Origin: SIG299 sp045531955
Lineage (GTDB): Bacteria; Bacillota; Clostridia; Lachnospirales; Lachnospiraceae
Direction of reading: 5' to 3'
DNA: 64,000 nucleotides
NCBI GenBank assembly: GCA_045531955.1
Contig: JAZSFC010000027.1
Span: 62,001-126,000, forward strand
Made by a program: the position numbers and the translations under genes. Of this stretch, positions 51,631 to 60,917 are shown piece by piece (the first letter of the stretch is position 1; the number at the start of each line of letters is the position of its first letter). The notes under the pieces are model-generated. The model saw only the letters and a list, made by a program, of their open reading frames with translations, did no database searches and was not told where the DNA came from.

Positions 51631-53154
51631 TTAGTTGTTGTTTGCATTCTCAATCTTTGCATTCCAGGAATCACGTAATCTTTCAGCTGCTTCTGCAGGA
51701 GTTTCGATGATACCGTCAGCATTTGCAAAGCCTAAGCCCCACATAAGGTCTTCACCCATGTTGATATCGGTGATGAATGTGTGATGAAGAACTTCACCTC
51801 TGGATAATAAGTAAGTCATAGTTTCATCAACGGATTCAGTATCACAGAAGTTTGGATACTGACCATTCTGCCATGCACTGTAATCTTCGTAACCTGGGAT
51901 TGGCTGTGTGTAGAGGTCGTAAGCAAAAGCAATCTTCCAAGCCTTTTCTGCATCGTAGCAAGCTGGGATACAGTAAATGTTATCTTCATAGAAGGAAACG
52001 TATTCATCAAATCTTGTGTTGTTTTCGTTCTTAGGGAATACGATACAACCAAAGTCATCAAGTCTAGCTTCGTCATTAATCATCTGACCAGCTCTGTAAA
52101 CCTGATCTGCGAAGAAGCAAGCCTTACCTTCCTTGAACGCTGCGATGAAGTAGTCCCAAGAACCTTCGCCCTGTGGCATTAAGTACTTGTTCTGCATCTG
52201 AACGGACCAGTTAAGAGCTTCTAATGTTTCCTTGGATTCAAGGTTGTTGAAGAACTTACCGTTTGCATCCTTACCGATGAAGGAACCGCCGTTAGCGATA
52301 ACTGCTGCCTTATGGAATTCAGACTGCTGCTGAACCATGCCGTATACGTCGATGATACCGTCGGAGTCTACGTCTCTCTGAACCTTACCACAAAGTTCAT
52401 CGAACTTAGCCCATGTCCATTCGCCCTTTCTCTGGAGCTCATAGAGTTCGTTAGGATCAATACCTGCTTCTGTTAAGAGTCTCTTGTTGAAGTACATACA
52501 TCCTCTTGGTTCCGGATCAATACCTCTGAAGCCGTAGATAGCGCCGTTCTTAGCTAAGAGATTATGTACGCCGCTGCTCCACTTATCCTTGGAGAAGTCT
52601 AAGCAATCTAAACCGGATACATCATACATAAGACCACTGTTCATAGCGGAAATCATTTCGCCGCCCTGACGGAGACAGAATACATAGTATTCGTCGCCAC
52701 CGGTTGTAGCGTAGTCGATGAAATCCTGTGGGTTGGAGCCCCAGTCACCGATTGCCATTTCCTTAATTGTAAAGTTATATGTATCCATTGCCCAAAGTAA
52801 GTATTCCTTACGAGCTTCATCAAAGTCATCTGCAGGAACTAAATCAGCGATGTTGTCGCCTGCGGACCACCAGTCACGGATAATAACTTCGATACCACCA
52901 AGGTCAACGGTGTTGCCGTTAGCATCTGTTCTGATCTGATATGCTTCCGGAATTGGGGTAGGTGTTGCTGTTGCTTCTGCTTCAGGCTGCTTTGTGTCGT
53001 CTGTCTTGTTACCTTCGTCAACCTTATCAGGTGCCTTTGTTGGGTCTGGTGTAGTAGTACCCTCGTCCTTAGAACCACAGCCGGCCATTGCTCCCACTGC
53101 CATAACTGCTGCTAAAGACACTGCTAACATTCTTCTTACTGTCTTACTAATCAT
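51631..53154 (-). CDS. Sugar ABC transporter substrate-binding lipoprotein
   Basis: A 507-residue lipoprotein with lipobox AMAGC (Cys26) and an acidic Thr/Pro linker (~27-70). A binding-protein fold of the extracellular solute-binding (SBP family 1-like) type follows: VIIRDWWSAGD, LLTEAGIDPNELYELQRKGEWTWAKFDELC and WDYFIAAFKEGKACFFADQVYRAGQM. It would capture oligosaccharides outside and deliver them to the permeases encoded upstream (54254 and 53254), which precede it in the operon. GAGGAGG precedes the ATG by seven bases. Hairpins flank the gene on both sides. The ligand is probably a xylan-derived oligosaccharide, judged from the enzymes downstream. Confidence 0.88.
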   Translation of the reverse strand: MISKTVRRMLAVSLAAVMAVGAMAGCGSKDEGTTTPDPTKAPDKVDEGNKTDDTKQPEAEATATPTPIPEAYQIRTDANGNTVDLGGIEVIIRDWWSAGDNIADLVPADDFDEARKEYLLWAMDTYNFTIKEMAIGDWGSNPQDFIDYATTGGDEYYVFCLRQGGEMISAMNSGLMYDVSGLDCLDFSKDKWSSGVHNLLAKNGAIYGFRGIDPEPRGCMYFNKRLLTEAGIDPNELYELQRKGEWTWAKFDELCGKVQRDVDSDGIIDVYGMVQQQSEFHKAAVIANGGSFIGKDANGKFFNNLESKETLEALNWSVQMQNKYLMPQGEGSWDYFIAAFKEGKACFFADQVYRAGQMINDEARLDDFGCIVFPKNENNTRFDEYVSFYEDNIYCIPACYDAEKAWKIAFAYDLYTQPIPGYEDYSAWQNGQYPNFCDTESVDETMTYLLSRGEVLHHTFITDINMGEDLMWGLGFANADGIIETPAEAAERLRDSWNAKIENANNN

Positions 53155-53201
53155 TGTTTTTGTCCTCCTCTTTTTTATTTCTCGCCCATCCTTCTCAATG
53201 C

Positions 53202-53228
53202 AACCGGAGGTTTCCGGGTCCTCCGGTT
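53202..53228 (-). other. Hairpin before the binding-protein gene
   Basis: AACCGGAGG (53202-53210) pairs with 53220-53228 with a 9-nt loop, between a permease stop and the binding-protein start. It may protect the 5' end of a processed message. Confidence 0.5.
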
Positions 53229-53253
53229 ACGGACGGGAAAAATACGTTGTAAG

Positions 53254-54261
53254 TTAACCCTTAATACCGGTGTTTGCCAAGCTTTCAACGAAGCCTTTCT
53301 GTGCAAACAGATACAGTACTAATAACGGGATAATTACCATTAAGGTACCGGTAGAAATAATACAACTGGTGTAACCCGGAGATGCACCCGCGGAGTTCTT
53401 AAGAATAGTTGTAATATATGCTCCCAGCTGGGTAGCAATTCTGCTCAGCTGTACGGATAATAATCTTGTATTACCCAGGAACATCTTGGAATAGAAGCCG
53501 TCTGTCCACTGCCATACGAAAGAGAACAGGAAACAGGAAACTAAAATCGGCTTCGCGTCCGGAAGCATGATTTTTAAGAAAGTTCTTAAAGTACCGCATC
53601 CGTCTACGTAAGCTGCTTCCTCCAGCTCGATTGGCTGGTTACGGAAGTACTGACGAAGTAAATAAATGTATAAACCGTTCTTTAAGCCCATACAGCCCGC
53701 ACTCATTAAGTAGTACGGAAGAACGGAACCACGTAAGTTCAATGCTTCTCCGTTAATTGCCTTGAAGATTCCGAAAATATCGAAGAATCTGAAGTGCAGA
53801 TGTAATGGTGTTGCAAGAATCTGTGGCGGAATTACGATAAGTAAAATTACACAGGCAAACCAGAAATTTTTAAGTGGGAACTTAAATCTGGCAAAACCGT
53901 AACCTACCAAGGTACACATGGATACCTGCAGGATGGCAATGGTAAGGGAAATGAAGAATGTGTTTCTTAATGCCTCACCATATCCCATAAACTCTGCCGC
54001 CAACTCGTAGTTTGCTGTAGTAAAGTTTGCAGGAATATTAACAACCATGGTGTTATATAAATCCTGCTCATCCATGAAACTTACCGAAATCTTATTGAAA
54101 ATCGGCTGAAGAATCAGGAAGCATAAGCCAAACATCATAAACAACCGGCAAATGCGGTAGGAATAATTTAATGCAACCTTTTTTAACAGGTAGCCTTCAC
54201 TTTTCTTGTTTCTGATCCAGAATTTTTGCCATTTATTCAATTTTGCTTCTCTTTTAGTCAT
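53254..54261 (-). CDS. Carbohydrate ABC transporter permease (MalG type)
   Basis: A 335-residue membrane protein with six helices and the EAA motif EEAAYVDGCGTLRTFLKIMLPDAKPIL near residue 215, which contacts the ATPase. A longer N-terminal basic extension (MTKREAKLNKWQKFWIRNK) precedes the first helix. It overlaps the upstream permease by 8 bp, so the two form one heterodimer. With the binding protein at 51631 they make importer set 2. No ATPase gene is in the window, so a shared MsmX-like ATPase must serve it; this is a known arrangement in Firmicutes. Confidence 0.88.
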   Translation of the reverse strand: MTKREAKLNKWQKFWIRNKKSEGYLLKKVALNYSYRICRLFMMFGLCFLILQPIFNKISVSFMDEQDLYNTMVVNIPANFTTANYELAAEFMGYGEALRNTFFISLTIAILQVSMCTLVGYGFARFKFPLKNFWFACVILLIVIPPQILATPLHLHFRFFDIFGIFKAINGEALNLRGSVLPYYLMSAGCMGLKNGLYIYLLRQYFRNQPIELEEAAYVDGCGTLRTFLKIMLPDAKPILVSCFLFSFVWQWTDGFYSKMFLGNTRLLSVQLSRIATQLGAYITTILKNSAGASPGYTSCIISTGTLMVIIPLLVLYLFAQKGFVESLANTGIKG

Positions 54262-55162
54262 AGTAGTACACCACCTTTGACAGAATAAGTGAGGTCAAAC
54301 CGATAATGGCCATAACAATGCCAAAGTAGATCCAAGCCATTGCAGATGCAGGACCATAGCTTAACTTCGCAAGCATGATATCCTGAATTTTCTTAATAAC
54401 CTGATTATCTGTTCTCATACAGAAGTCTACGATTGTGTAAACCAGATTTACTAAGAGAAGAGGGCTGATCATCGGGAAAGTAATTTTCCATAAGCTTTCC
54501 CAGGAAGTACAGCCCTCAATGGAGGCTGCCTCATACATACTCTTGGAAATGGTCTGCAAGCCGGATAAGAAGATAATAATCTGAATACCGGATGCCAATA
54601 CTACGTCGTAAATTCTGTCGATAATATCAAATACTACCTTGAATACGCTGTTACCTACACCGGATACATTTAATACTTCTTTAATGGTATCGGTGATGGA
54701 AACGCCGGTAGCACCTTCCATTTCGATAACGTCTCTCATCTGAGCCATAATTGGGTTATCATATTCTACACCGAGAATAACACCGGAGGATAAGATAACC
54801 GGCAGAAAGAATACGCCTCGTACAAATGCACGACCCTTAAATTCCTGATTTAACAAAAGGGCTGCGAAAAAGCTGAATACGATAATGGCCGGTACATTGA
54901 TTGCCATTCTGGTTAATTCTTCTGTTAACAATCTGGTAAAGGTTAAGTCTACCGTAAATGCTTCTACAAAGTTTTTTAATCCCCAGTATACGTTGGTAAA
55001 TCCGCCCGGGCCTACCTGAACGTCACAAAAACTCATGTACAGGGACTGGAAAAACGGTTTCACCATAAAGGCAAGAAAGCCAATTATGAAAGGGAGGATA
55101 AACAGATAGCCGGCAATTGCCTTTCTCTTCTGAAGACCCTCATATTTTGATCTTCTCTTCAT
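54254..55162 (-). CDS. Carbohydrate ABC transporter permease (MalF type)
   Basis: A 302-residue membrane protein with six or seven helices, starting KAIAGYLFILPFIIGFLAFMV, the usual first helix. The EAA motif is YEAASIEGCTSWESLWKITFPM near residue 215. It contains an unusually long segment between helices 3 and 4 (~125-175). It partners with the permease that follows (8 bp overlap). It lies 30 bp after the DUF5696 gene in one continuous operon. Confidence 0.88.
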   Translation of the reverse strand: MKRRSKYEGLQKRKAIAGYLFILPFIIGFLAFMVKPFFQSLYMSFCDVQVGPGGFTNVYWGLKNFVEAFTVDLTFTRLLTEELTRMAINVPAIIVFSFFAALLLNQEFKGRAFVRGVFFLPVILSSGVILGVEYDNPIMAQMRDVIEMEGATGVSITDTIKEVLNVSGVGNSVFKVVFDIIDRIYDVVLASGIQIIIFLSGLQTISKSMYEAASIEGCTSWESLWKITFPMISPLLLVNLVYTIVDFCMRTDNQVIKKIQDIMLAKLSYGPASAMAWIYFGIVMAIIGLTSLILSKVVYYYD

Positions 55163-55192
55163 ATTATATCTCCTCTCTGTCCTTTCTGATGA

Positions 55193-57787
55193 TTACCGTG
55201 TCACGGAGTAGTCTCTTGCAGGTACTACCGTGCCCTCAGTTGTTGTATAGTCAGTGTAGCTGTAGTTTACATAAACCTTAGTACCATCTTCATAAGTAGT
55301 ACAGGTTACTTCACCGGTAAGGAATTCATGGTCGGTCATTTCCTGACTGAATACATGACCCAACTCGCTGTTAAAACGGTTGTAGGTTGTGTACATGTCA
55401 TCCTTACAAGAAACATATTCAGAACCGAAATACTGTGTGTATAAAGTATTCTGCAGTGTGAACGGATTTTCCTGCATTACGGAGAATGCAAGACCTGCAC
55501 CGTATTCTGCAGACTTTAACAGTTCATCTTCCGGATTTGCTGTTAAGTTTAATGCTTCGCCGGTGTAATCTACAAAGCCATGAATTGCTAACTGGAAGAA
55601 TGGAACCTGCTTATCGATGATGGTATATTCAGCACCACTCAAATCCATATTTGTAACGATGTCTGCATAAGCTACCGCATATTCGTTACCGGCGTTAATC
55701 ATAACCTTGGTTCCTTCGGATACCTTGGCAAGATAATTGGACTGATTTTCTCTTTCCTTTTCACGGCTTACAGGTGTCTTTCTGTTGAAGTCGGAGGAAA
55801 CATCCTTACCCATATCCTGGAAGGAAGCTCCTGCTCCGAGAGCATTTACCTTGGCAACAAAATTATCCGCCATCTCATAAATCAAATTGTTCTTTACAAG
55901 ATAGTATGGCGCCAAATCGTCGCGCTCACCGAAGGTGATATTGTTATATGTATAAATTTCTGCTTTTTCCTTACTTACCTGACGTGCTGCATCGGTAAAT
56001 ACGAAGAAGCCTTCCTTAAAGCCGCTGTCGATTGCGTAGTTTGTAATACCGTCTAGGTAAACGGTTACTCCCTGGTCTTTTGCACTTGTCACCAAATTGG
56101 TAAGTGCCTTGTTTCCGCCAAGTTCCTTAACTGCTTTTACCTTATTGAACATCGTCTGGCGTACGCCGTCATTTGCCCAACCGGTAACCTTTACGGAAAG
56201 ATTGTTCATACCGGAGTTCTTCATTTCTGTGATAAGCTCAGCTGCTTCATCAAAGGTAGTAAGTGCTAACGGTTTGGAAACCGGAATACCTAATACCTGC
56301 TTAATCTTATCAACTGCTCCGACAATTTCTACAACTACAGGTGCTTCTTTTGTATCGGTCTTTTCCATGGAATACATGGACGTCAGATACTCTTTGTAAG
56401 CCTTAGCCATATCTACATAGTCAGCAGAATTTACAAGAACATATTTCTGTTTGTAAATCTCGCCTTCCGGAAGCTGTGGCTCATAAACATATACATCACC
56501 GTTGGTCTTATTGGAAACTTCATACTTTTCACGCTTAGTAACGTTGTAAGTAGAGTTTACGTAGTTGTACATGTTATATCTTCCGCTGATATCTGCGGTA
56601 ATGTAGGAATACGGCGCACCGTTTTCAATAATACAGAGATAAGATGCATTGCCCTTGGATAAGCCGTATACATTGAAGTTGGTTCTTGTTTCATGTACCA
56701 GAGCGGTTCTTACCTTAGACATATCCCAGCCGTATACATCCGCATAATAGCTGTTCTGTGCCAACTTACCGTTATTGAAGTTAATTAAAGCACCACCGCC
56801 GGCAGGAACTAACAGGAAACCTTCTTCTTCGGCTGTACCTGCGCCAAAGTATGGCAGCAAGGATAATGCGTATACCGGTGTTTCCTTTTTACCTTCAATC
56901 GTGTCTGCAGGAACTTCTACAGAGAAGCCGGTTTCATCCAGACGGTAAATTACGCTGATGTTAAAGGTTGGCTTGTCGGTAGATTTTTCTGCAGTATCTA
57001 ACTCTTTATCAAGTTCATACTGTTCGTAAGTATAATCAATGCTTCCGAAAATCTGCTCCAGCTTTCCTTTGATGGCATCGGTTGCACTGTCACGGATAAC
57101 ATAGATGATTCCGTCTGCCATGGAAGGATAACGTTCTAAGAGAGCATCCTTTTCTTTTTCATCACTCTTACTTAAGTTGTTGATATCAATTTTTTTGTAG
57201 TACTGGGAAAGTAAGTTTTTGTTACCGCCTGTTAAGATGCCTTTATACTCTTCGTATTTTTCTAAGGTCATAACCGGTGGAATAATGTACTCCCTCTGTA
57301 CATCACCGATGGTGTAATCAACTTTGATGTAATCTTCACCCTGCTCAACTTCATACAGCTTGTTGGTAACACTGAATTCGTAGTTGTTATACAGAGCGTT
57401 TACACCGCTTCGGTTACTGTAAGTTAACATTACGGTAGAACGTAATTCGTTCTTCTTGTTAGGAGTGGATGCCTTTGCATCGGCAGTAATTCCTGCTTCG
57501 TCCGGGTTGGAATACCAAACCTCACCGGTTTCTTTTACGGTAATGTTAAACTGTGTTGTTTCTGAATCCAAGGAGAATAAGAACTTGTCGTTTTCCATAA
57601 CGAACTCCTGCTTATCTCCGTCGTAGCCTCTCATTTGAATTACTTCTTCTTCCACAACCTTATCCGGCCATAACATAATTACTGCTACAGCCGCAACAAT
57701 AATTGCGAGAATAACCAGAGGGCCAATCAGACTTTTTAATTCTTTGATGATTGCAGCTTTAATTTCTGCTTTTCTTTCCTGTCTCAT
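55193..57787 (-). CDS. DUF5696 membrane-anchored protein (glycosidase-like)
   Basis: An 864-residue protein with an N-terminal anchor (~20-41, LIGPLVILAIIVAAVAVIML) and a long extracellular part. A beta-rich domain (~55-350) includes KDNELRST-like strands and VPAGGGALINFNNGK. A barrel-like C-terminal half (~430-840) includes LSVKVTGWANDGVRQTMF, VTVYLDGITNYAI, FQDMGKDVSSDFNRKTP and VMINAGNEYAVAYADIVTNM. This is the DUF5696 layout, found next to ABC sugar importers in Lachnospiraceae and Paenibacillus-like genomes. The barrel half resembles glycoside hydrolases, but catalytic residues are not established. The KD motif in MGKDVSSD is a candidate acid site. Surface processing of a glycan before import is an inference. 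Confidence 0.8.
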   Translation of the reverse strand: MRQERKAEIKAAIIKELKSLIGPLVILAIIVAAVAVIMLWPDKVVEEEVIQMRGYDGDKQEFVMENDKFLFSLDSETTQFNITVKETGEVWYSNPDEAGITADAKASTPNKKNELRSTVMLTYSNRSGVNALYNNYEFSVTNKLYEVEQGEDYIKVDYTIGDVQREYIIPPVMTLEKYEEYKGILTGGNKNLLSQYYKKIDINNLSKSDEKEKDALLERYPSMADGIIYVIRDSATDAIKGKLEQIFGSIDYTYEQYELDKELDTAEKSTDKPTFNISVIYRLDETGFSVEVPADTIEGKKETPVYALSLLPYFGAGTAEEEGFLLVPAGGGALINFNNGKLAQNSYYADVYGWDMSKVRTALVHETRTNFNVYGLSKGNASYLCIIENGAPYSYITADISGRYNMYNYVNSTYNVTKREKYEVSNKTNGDVYVYEPQLPEGEIYKQKYVLVNSADYVDMAKAYKEYLTSMYSMEKTDTKEAPVVVEIVGAVDKIKQVLGIPVSKPLALTTFDEAAELITEMKNSGMNNLSVKVTGWANDGVRQTMFNKVKAVKELGGNKALTNLVTSAKDQGVTVYLDGITNYAIDSGFKEGFFVFTDAARQVSKEKAEIYTYNNITFGERDDLAPYYLVKNNLIYEMADNFVAKVNALGAGASFQDMGKDVSSDFNRKTPVSREKERENQSNYLAKVSEGTKVMINAGNEYAVAYADIVTNMDLSGAEYTIIDKQVPFFQLAIHGFVDYTGEALNLTANPEDELLKSAEYGAGLAFSVMQENPFTLQNTLYTQYFGSEYVSCKDDMYTTYNRFNSELGHVFSQEMTDHEFLTGEVTCTTYEDGTKVYVNYSYTDYTTTEGTVVPARDYSVTR

Positions 57788-57801
57788 ATTTTCCCTCCGA
57801 G

Positions 57802-58458
57802 TTAAATTCTAAAGAGAATTTCCCTTACAATAGATACAAAGTATGCAATACCCTGGCTGATCATACTGAAGAACAGCAGGAGAATGAATACGATAACCAG
57901 CATTGCAAAAATAGAAAATGCTGTGAATAAAATTGTTTTACTCATGGTATATTCGTGAATCTGCATCATAGCAACCACAATGTAGACTGCACAGAACACT
58001 AATACGATTGTATTAATCAGGGAGTAAAACTCTGCTTCGTTTACCGTTACCACATTACTGAAAATAATCAGCGGGAACTGGAATAACGGATAAGGAAGCA
58101 TTGCATAACAGGTTGCCATGTAAATCTGCGGAAGTCTTGCCTTACCATCAAACAATGTGGTAAGTGCCCAGTTACCAACTACCCACAGAGCCAGCGGAAA
58201 TACGATACTTCCAAGATACATGAAGATATTTACTTCCGGCCAGTAAACCTGGTTAAAAATAAAACTGGTAAACTGCAGACTGGTAATTCTGGCAACTAAA
58301 GTCAAAATCAATATGGTATTCGCTACTGCCATGGAGCCACGCTTTTCGTGAGTTAAATCCCAATAACCATCCAGTGGATGTGTCATGCAGTAAAACGCGA
58401 ATTTAAAGCTTTTAAAATAACGCGTATAAGTTTCTTTCTTCTTTAATGAAGCTAACAT
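57802..58458 (-). CDS. Yip1 family membrane protein
   Basis: A 218-residue protein with five hydrophobic segments after a basic N-terminus (KKKETYTRYFKSFKFAFYCMTHPLDGYWDLTHEKRGS). The HPLDGYWDLTHEKRGS block before the first helix is typical of Yip1-like proteins of Firmicute sugar transport loci. The family is related to YIP1 proteins of eukaryotic membrane traffic; the bacterial role is unknown. It lies 24 bases after the NHL protein gene and 14 bases before the DUF5696 gene, and the three are probably one functional unit at the membrane. Confidence 0.82.
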   Translation of the reverse strand: MLASLKKKETYTRYFKSFKFAFYCMTHPLDGYWDLTHEKRGSMAVANTILILTLVARITSLQFTSFIFNQVYWPEVNIFMYLGSIVFPLALWVVGNWALTTLFDGKARLPQIYMATCYAMLPYPLFQFPLIIFSNVVTVNEAEFYSLINTIVLVFCAVYIVVAMMQIHEYTMSKTILFTAFSIFAMLVIVFILLLFFSMISQGIAYFVSIVREILFRI

Positions 58459-58482
58459 ATCTGCCTCCGATTCTTGACGTTT

Positions 58483-59985
58483 TTACCTTTTGAAAATATC
58501 TGCAGTATCAATTTCAAACTTGATCTTCTTAATTCTGCCAACTACAAGCGGAATTACAATCAGTACACCTAAAACAACGACGATCCAAACAATGTTTTCT
58601 TCTACCCATTCTTTACGGTAATACTGGAATGCTTTGGAATAGTTTTCTGCATCCCACTTTAATTCGAAGTAATCCATTGCTTCACGGTAGCGCTGCTGAC
58701 GAAGCAGTGCACGGCCGATACCGATGTAAGCTAAGTCGTAGTTTCCGTTTAAGGCAATTACCTTTCTCCAAGCCACTTCAGAACCTGCATAGTCACCGGA
58801 CTTGAATAAGTCCATAGCCTCGTAAATCAGGCTGCCGTATTCCGTTGGTGTGAATAAGGTAAGACTACAGTCTACCGCATCCAGTACCAGTAAGTCGTAA
58901 TTCATATGCTCAATAGCGGATGGTGTACGGAAATATCCGTCTACGTTGCCGCTGCCGCCAAAGGCAAATAACATATTACCCTGGTCATCATAACCGAACA
59001 AACGGCCTCTGTTTCTGTCCAGTGCAACGTAAGATTCATTTTCAAATGCTGTAATATCGGTTAACAGGGACGGACCGGAATAACCGCCGGCATTACCAAT
59101 CCAAACGTCACCGCAAATTACCCAGTTACCGTTACGGATTAAGATGTCACTACCCATCATGTTCAAACGACGGATTGGATCCACGCTTCCGTTATCGATT
59201 TCAACTTCCGTTACATTGGTTGTTGTTGTGTAAATGAAGCCTTCGTGGTCGATGTAAATGTTGTCATATTCGGTTGGAACGAAGTTTTCCATCTGGGCAC
59301 GCTGTGCCTTGGTTGCTATCTTCTTCCAAATATAGTCCATAAAGTTGTAAGTAGCCGGTGTAGCACCTACGAAACCAACGAAGGTTCCGTCCGGCTCATA
59401 CTTAATTAAACCTTTGTTAACGTTTGTTGCGATGCAGTATACACGGCCCGCAGTGTCGATAACGATTTTATGAGGAAGGAATTCCATTGCCTGATCAAAG
59501 GTTGCATCGGTAGGCTTTGTAAAGGACATTACGTACTCTAAATCCTTTGTCAGTTTTAAAATTCTTCCGTTACTCTTGTCTGCGATGTAAAAATAATCTT
59601 CGTCTACCGCAATATCGTGCGGTGCATTAAATGTAGTTACTTCCACGTCGCCGGTGAATTCAGTAATTTCACGAACCAATTCGATTGTTGTATCACCGGT
59701 TCTCTGAAGTTCCAAAATTCTGTTGTTATTAGTATCACAAATGTAAATATAATCTTTGTATACGAACAGTCCCTGTGGGGATGTCATCTTCTGTTCCAGA
59801 CCAAAGTCTACCGCGGTAAAAGTACCTGCAACTTCGTAAACGTCCGGTGAATATTGTACATCTCCCCAGTAATCATATGTATAGGTATAACCCTTTTCTG
59901 CTGCCTGTGCCTGTATCGGCATACTTACGAGAATCATAAGACAAGCCGCCGCAAAGGCTCCTATTCTTTTTGCTAATCTTTTCAT
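58483..59985 (-). CDS. NHL-repeat secreted protein with TPR-like segment and C-terminal membrane anchor
   Basis: A 500-residue protein. The signal peptide ends near MPIQAQAA (~29). NHL/propeller repeats follow to ~residue 375: LFVYKDYIYICDTNNNRILELQ, IAVDEDYFYIADKSNGRILKLT, NIYIDHEGFIYTTTT, SYVALDRNRGRLFGYDDQGNMLFAFGGSG. A helical TPR-like segment (~395-455, YAGSEVAWRKVIALNGNYDLAYIGIGRALL) and one membrane helix (~468-487) with a short cytoplasmic tail end the chain. The propeller may bind glycan or protein outside. It belongs to the unit with the Yip1 and DUF5696 genes between two ABC importers. Role unknown. Confidence 0.8.
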   Translation of the reverse strand: MKRLAKRIGAFAAACLMILVSMPIQAQAAEKGYTYTYDYWGDVQYSPDVYEVAGTFTAVDFGLEQKMTSPQGLFVYKDYIYICDTNNNRILELQRTGDTTIELVREITEFTGDVEVTTFNAPHDIAVDEDYFYIADKSNGRILKLTKDLEYVMSFTKPTDATFDQAMEFLPHKIVIDTAGRVYCIATNVNKGLIKYEPDGTFVGFVGATPATYNFMDYIWKKIATKAQRAQMENFVPTEYDNIYIDHEGFIYTTTTNVTEVEIDNGSVDPIRRLNMMGSDILIRNGNWVICGDVWIGNAGGYSGPSLLTDITAFENESYVALDRNRGRLFGYDDQGNMLFAFGGSGNVDGYFRTPSAIEHMNYDLLVLDAVDCSLTLFTPTEYGSLIYEAMDLFKSGDYAGSEVAWRKVIALNGNYDLAYIGIGRALLRQQRYREAMDYFELKWDAENYSKAFQYYRKEWVEENIVWIVVVLGVLIVIPLVVGRIKKIKFEIDTADIFKR

Positions 59986-60013
59986 AAGAATTCTCCCTGT
60001 ATACGATGTACAA

Positions 60014-60916
60014 TCAATCTTTTAAACCGGAACTTGCCATTGTCTCCAGAATCTGGCTCTGGGATAAAATGAAAGTTACAATCGGTACTATCATTAAAAC
60101 TACACTAACTGCGGCCTGCTGACCGGTTCTTGCAATACTGCCGGCTGCTACCTGGTTAAGAGCAAATGCCAGCATTTTCTTTTCTTCGGAATAAATAAAG
60201 GTAGTACCCGGATTATTCCATAAGCTCTGCACGGATAAAATAATCAGTGTCAGCCATGCCGGCTTTACGTTCGGCATTACAATGCCGGTGAAAACTTTCC
60301 ATTCATTGGCACCGTCGATTTTTGCCGCTTCAATCAGTGCCGTCGGAAGGCCTTCCATAAACTGCTTCATTAAGAAGAATCCCATGGTTCCTCCGAATGC
60401 CGGAATAATAATGGACCAGAAGCTGTCGATTAAATGAAGCTTATTCATAATAATGTAGGTTGGAAGACCTAATACCGTAGCGTTAAACAGCATCGCTGTT
60501 GTTACCACTTTAAAGAAGAACTTATTGCCCGGGAAGTCGTACTTTGCAAGTACGAAAGCACCCATGGATGCAATAATCAAATGACCTGCCGTACCAAGCA
60601 CTGTAACAAATACGGTGTTAAACACGTATCTCGGGAAGGTTACCCAGCTCTTACCCATGGATACGAATAAGTCTGCGAAGTTGTCAAGTGTCGGATTCTG
60701 TGCAAAGAACTTTGGTGGGAATCTGTACAATTCATCCAAAGGCTTTAATGCATTGCTTACCGAGAACACTAACGGTACCGCCATGAGTATTGCAGTCAGC
60801 GCTAAAAACAAATAGAGGAAAATGTCGCCCCAAATGGAACGGTTGGGTTTTCTTCTCTTTATTAACTTTTTCTTGTATGGTTTTGGTTGTTTTGGTGTTT
60901 TTTGCTTTTTGCTCAT
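60014..60916 (-). CDS. Carbohydrate ABC transporter permease (MalG type)
   Basis: A 300-residue membrane protein with six helices; a Lys-rich N-terminus precedes them. The EAA motif is IEAAKIDGANEWKVFTGIVMPNVKPA (~190-215) and the chain ends SQILETMASSGLKD, typical of MalG-like permeases. It lies 1 base after the partner permease, so they are coupled. Together with the binding protein at the right edge it forms importer set 1, separate from set 2 at 51.6-55.2 kb. No ATPase is encoded nearby. Confidence 0.9.
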   Translation of the reverse strand: MSKKQKTPKQPKPYKKKLIKRRKPNRSIWGDIFLYLFLALTAILMAVPLVFSVSNALKPLDELYRFPPKFFAQNPTLDNFADLFVSMGKSWVTFPRYVFNTVFVTVLGTAGHLIIASMGAFVLAKYDFPGNKFFFKVVTTAMLFNATVLGLPTYIIMNKLHLIDSFWSIIIPAFGGTMGFFLMKQFMEGLPTALIEAAKIDGANEWKVFTGIVMPNVKPAWLTLIILSVQSLWNNPGTTFIYSEEKKMLAFALNQVAAGSIARTGQQAAVSVVLMIVPIVTFILSQSQILETMASSGLKD

Positions 60917-60917
60917 A

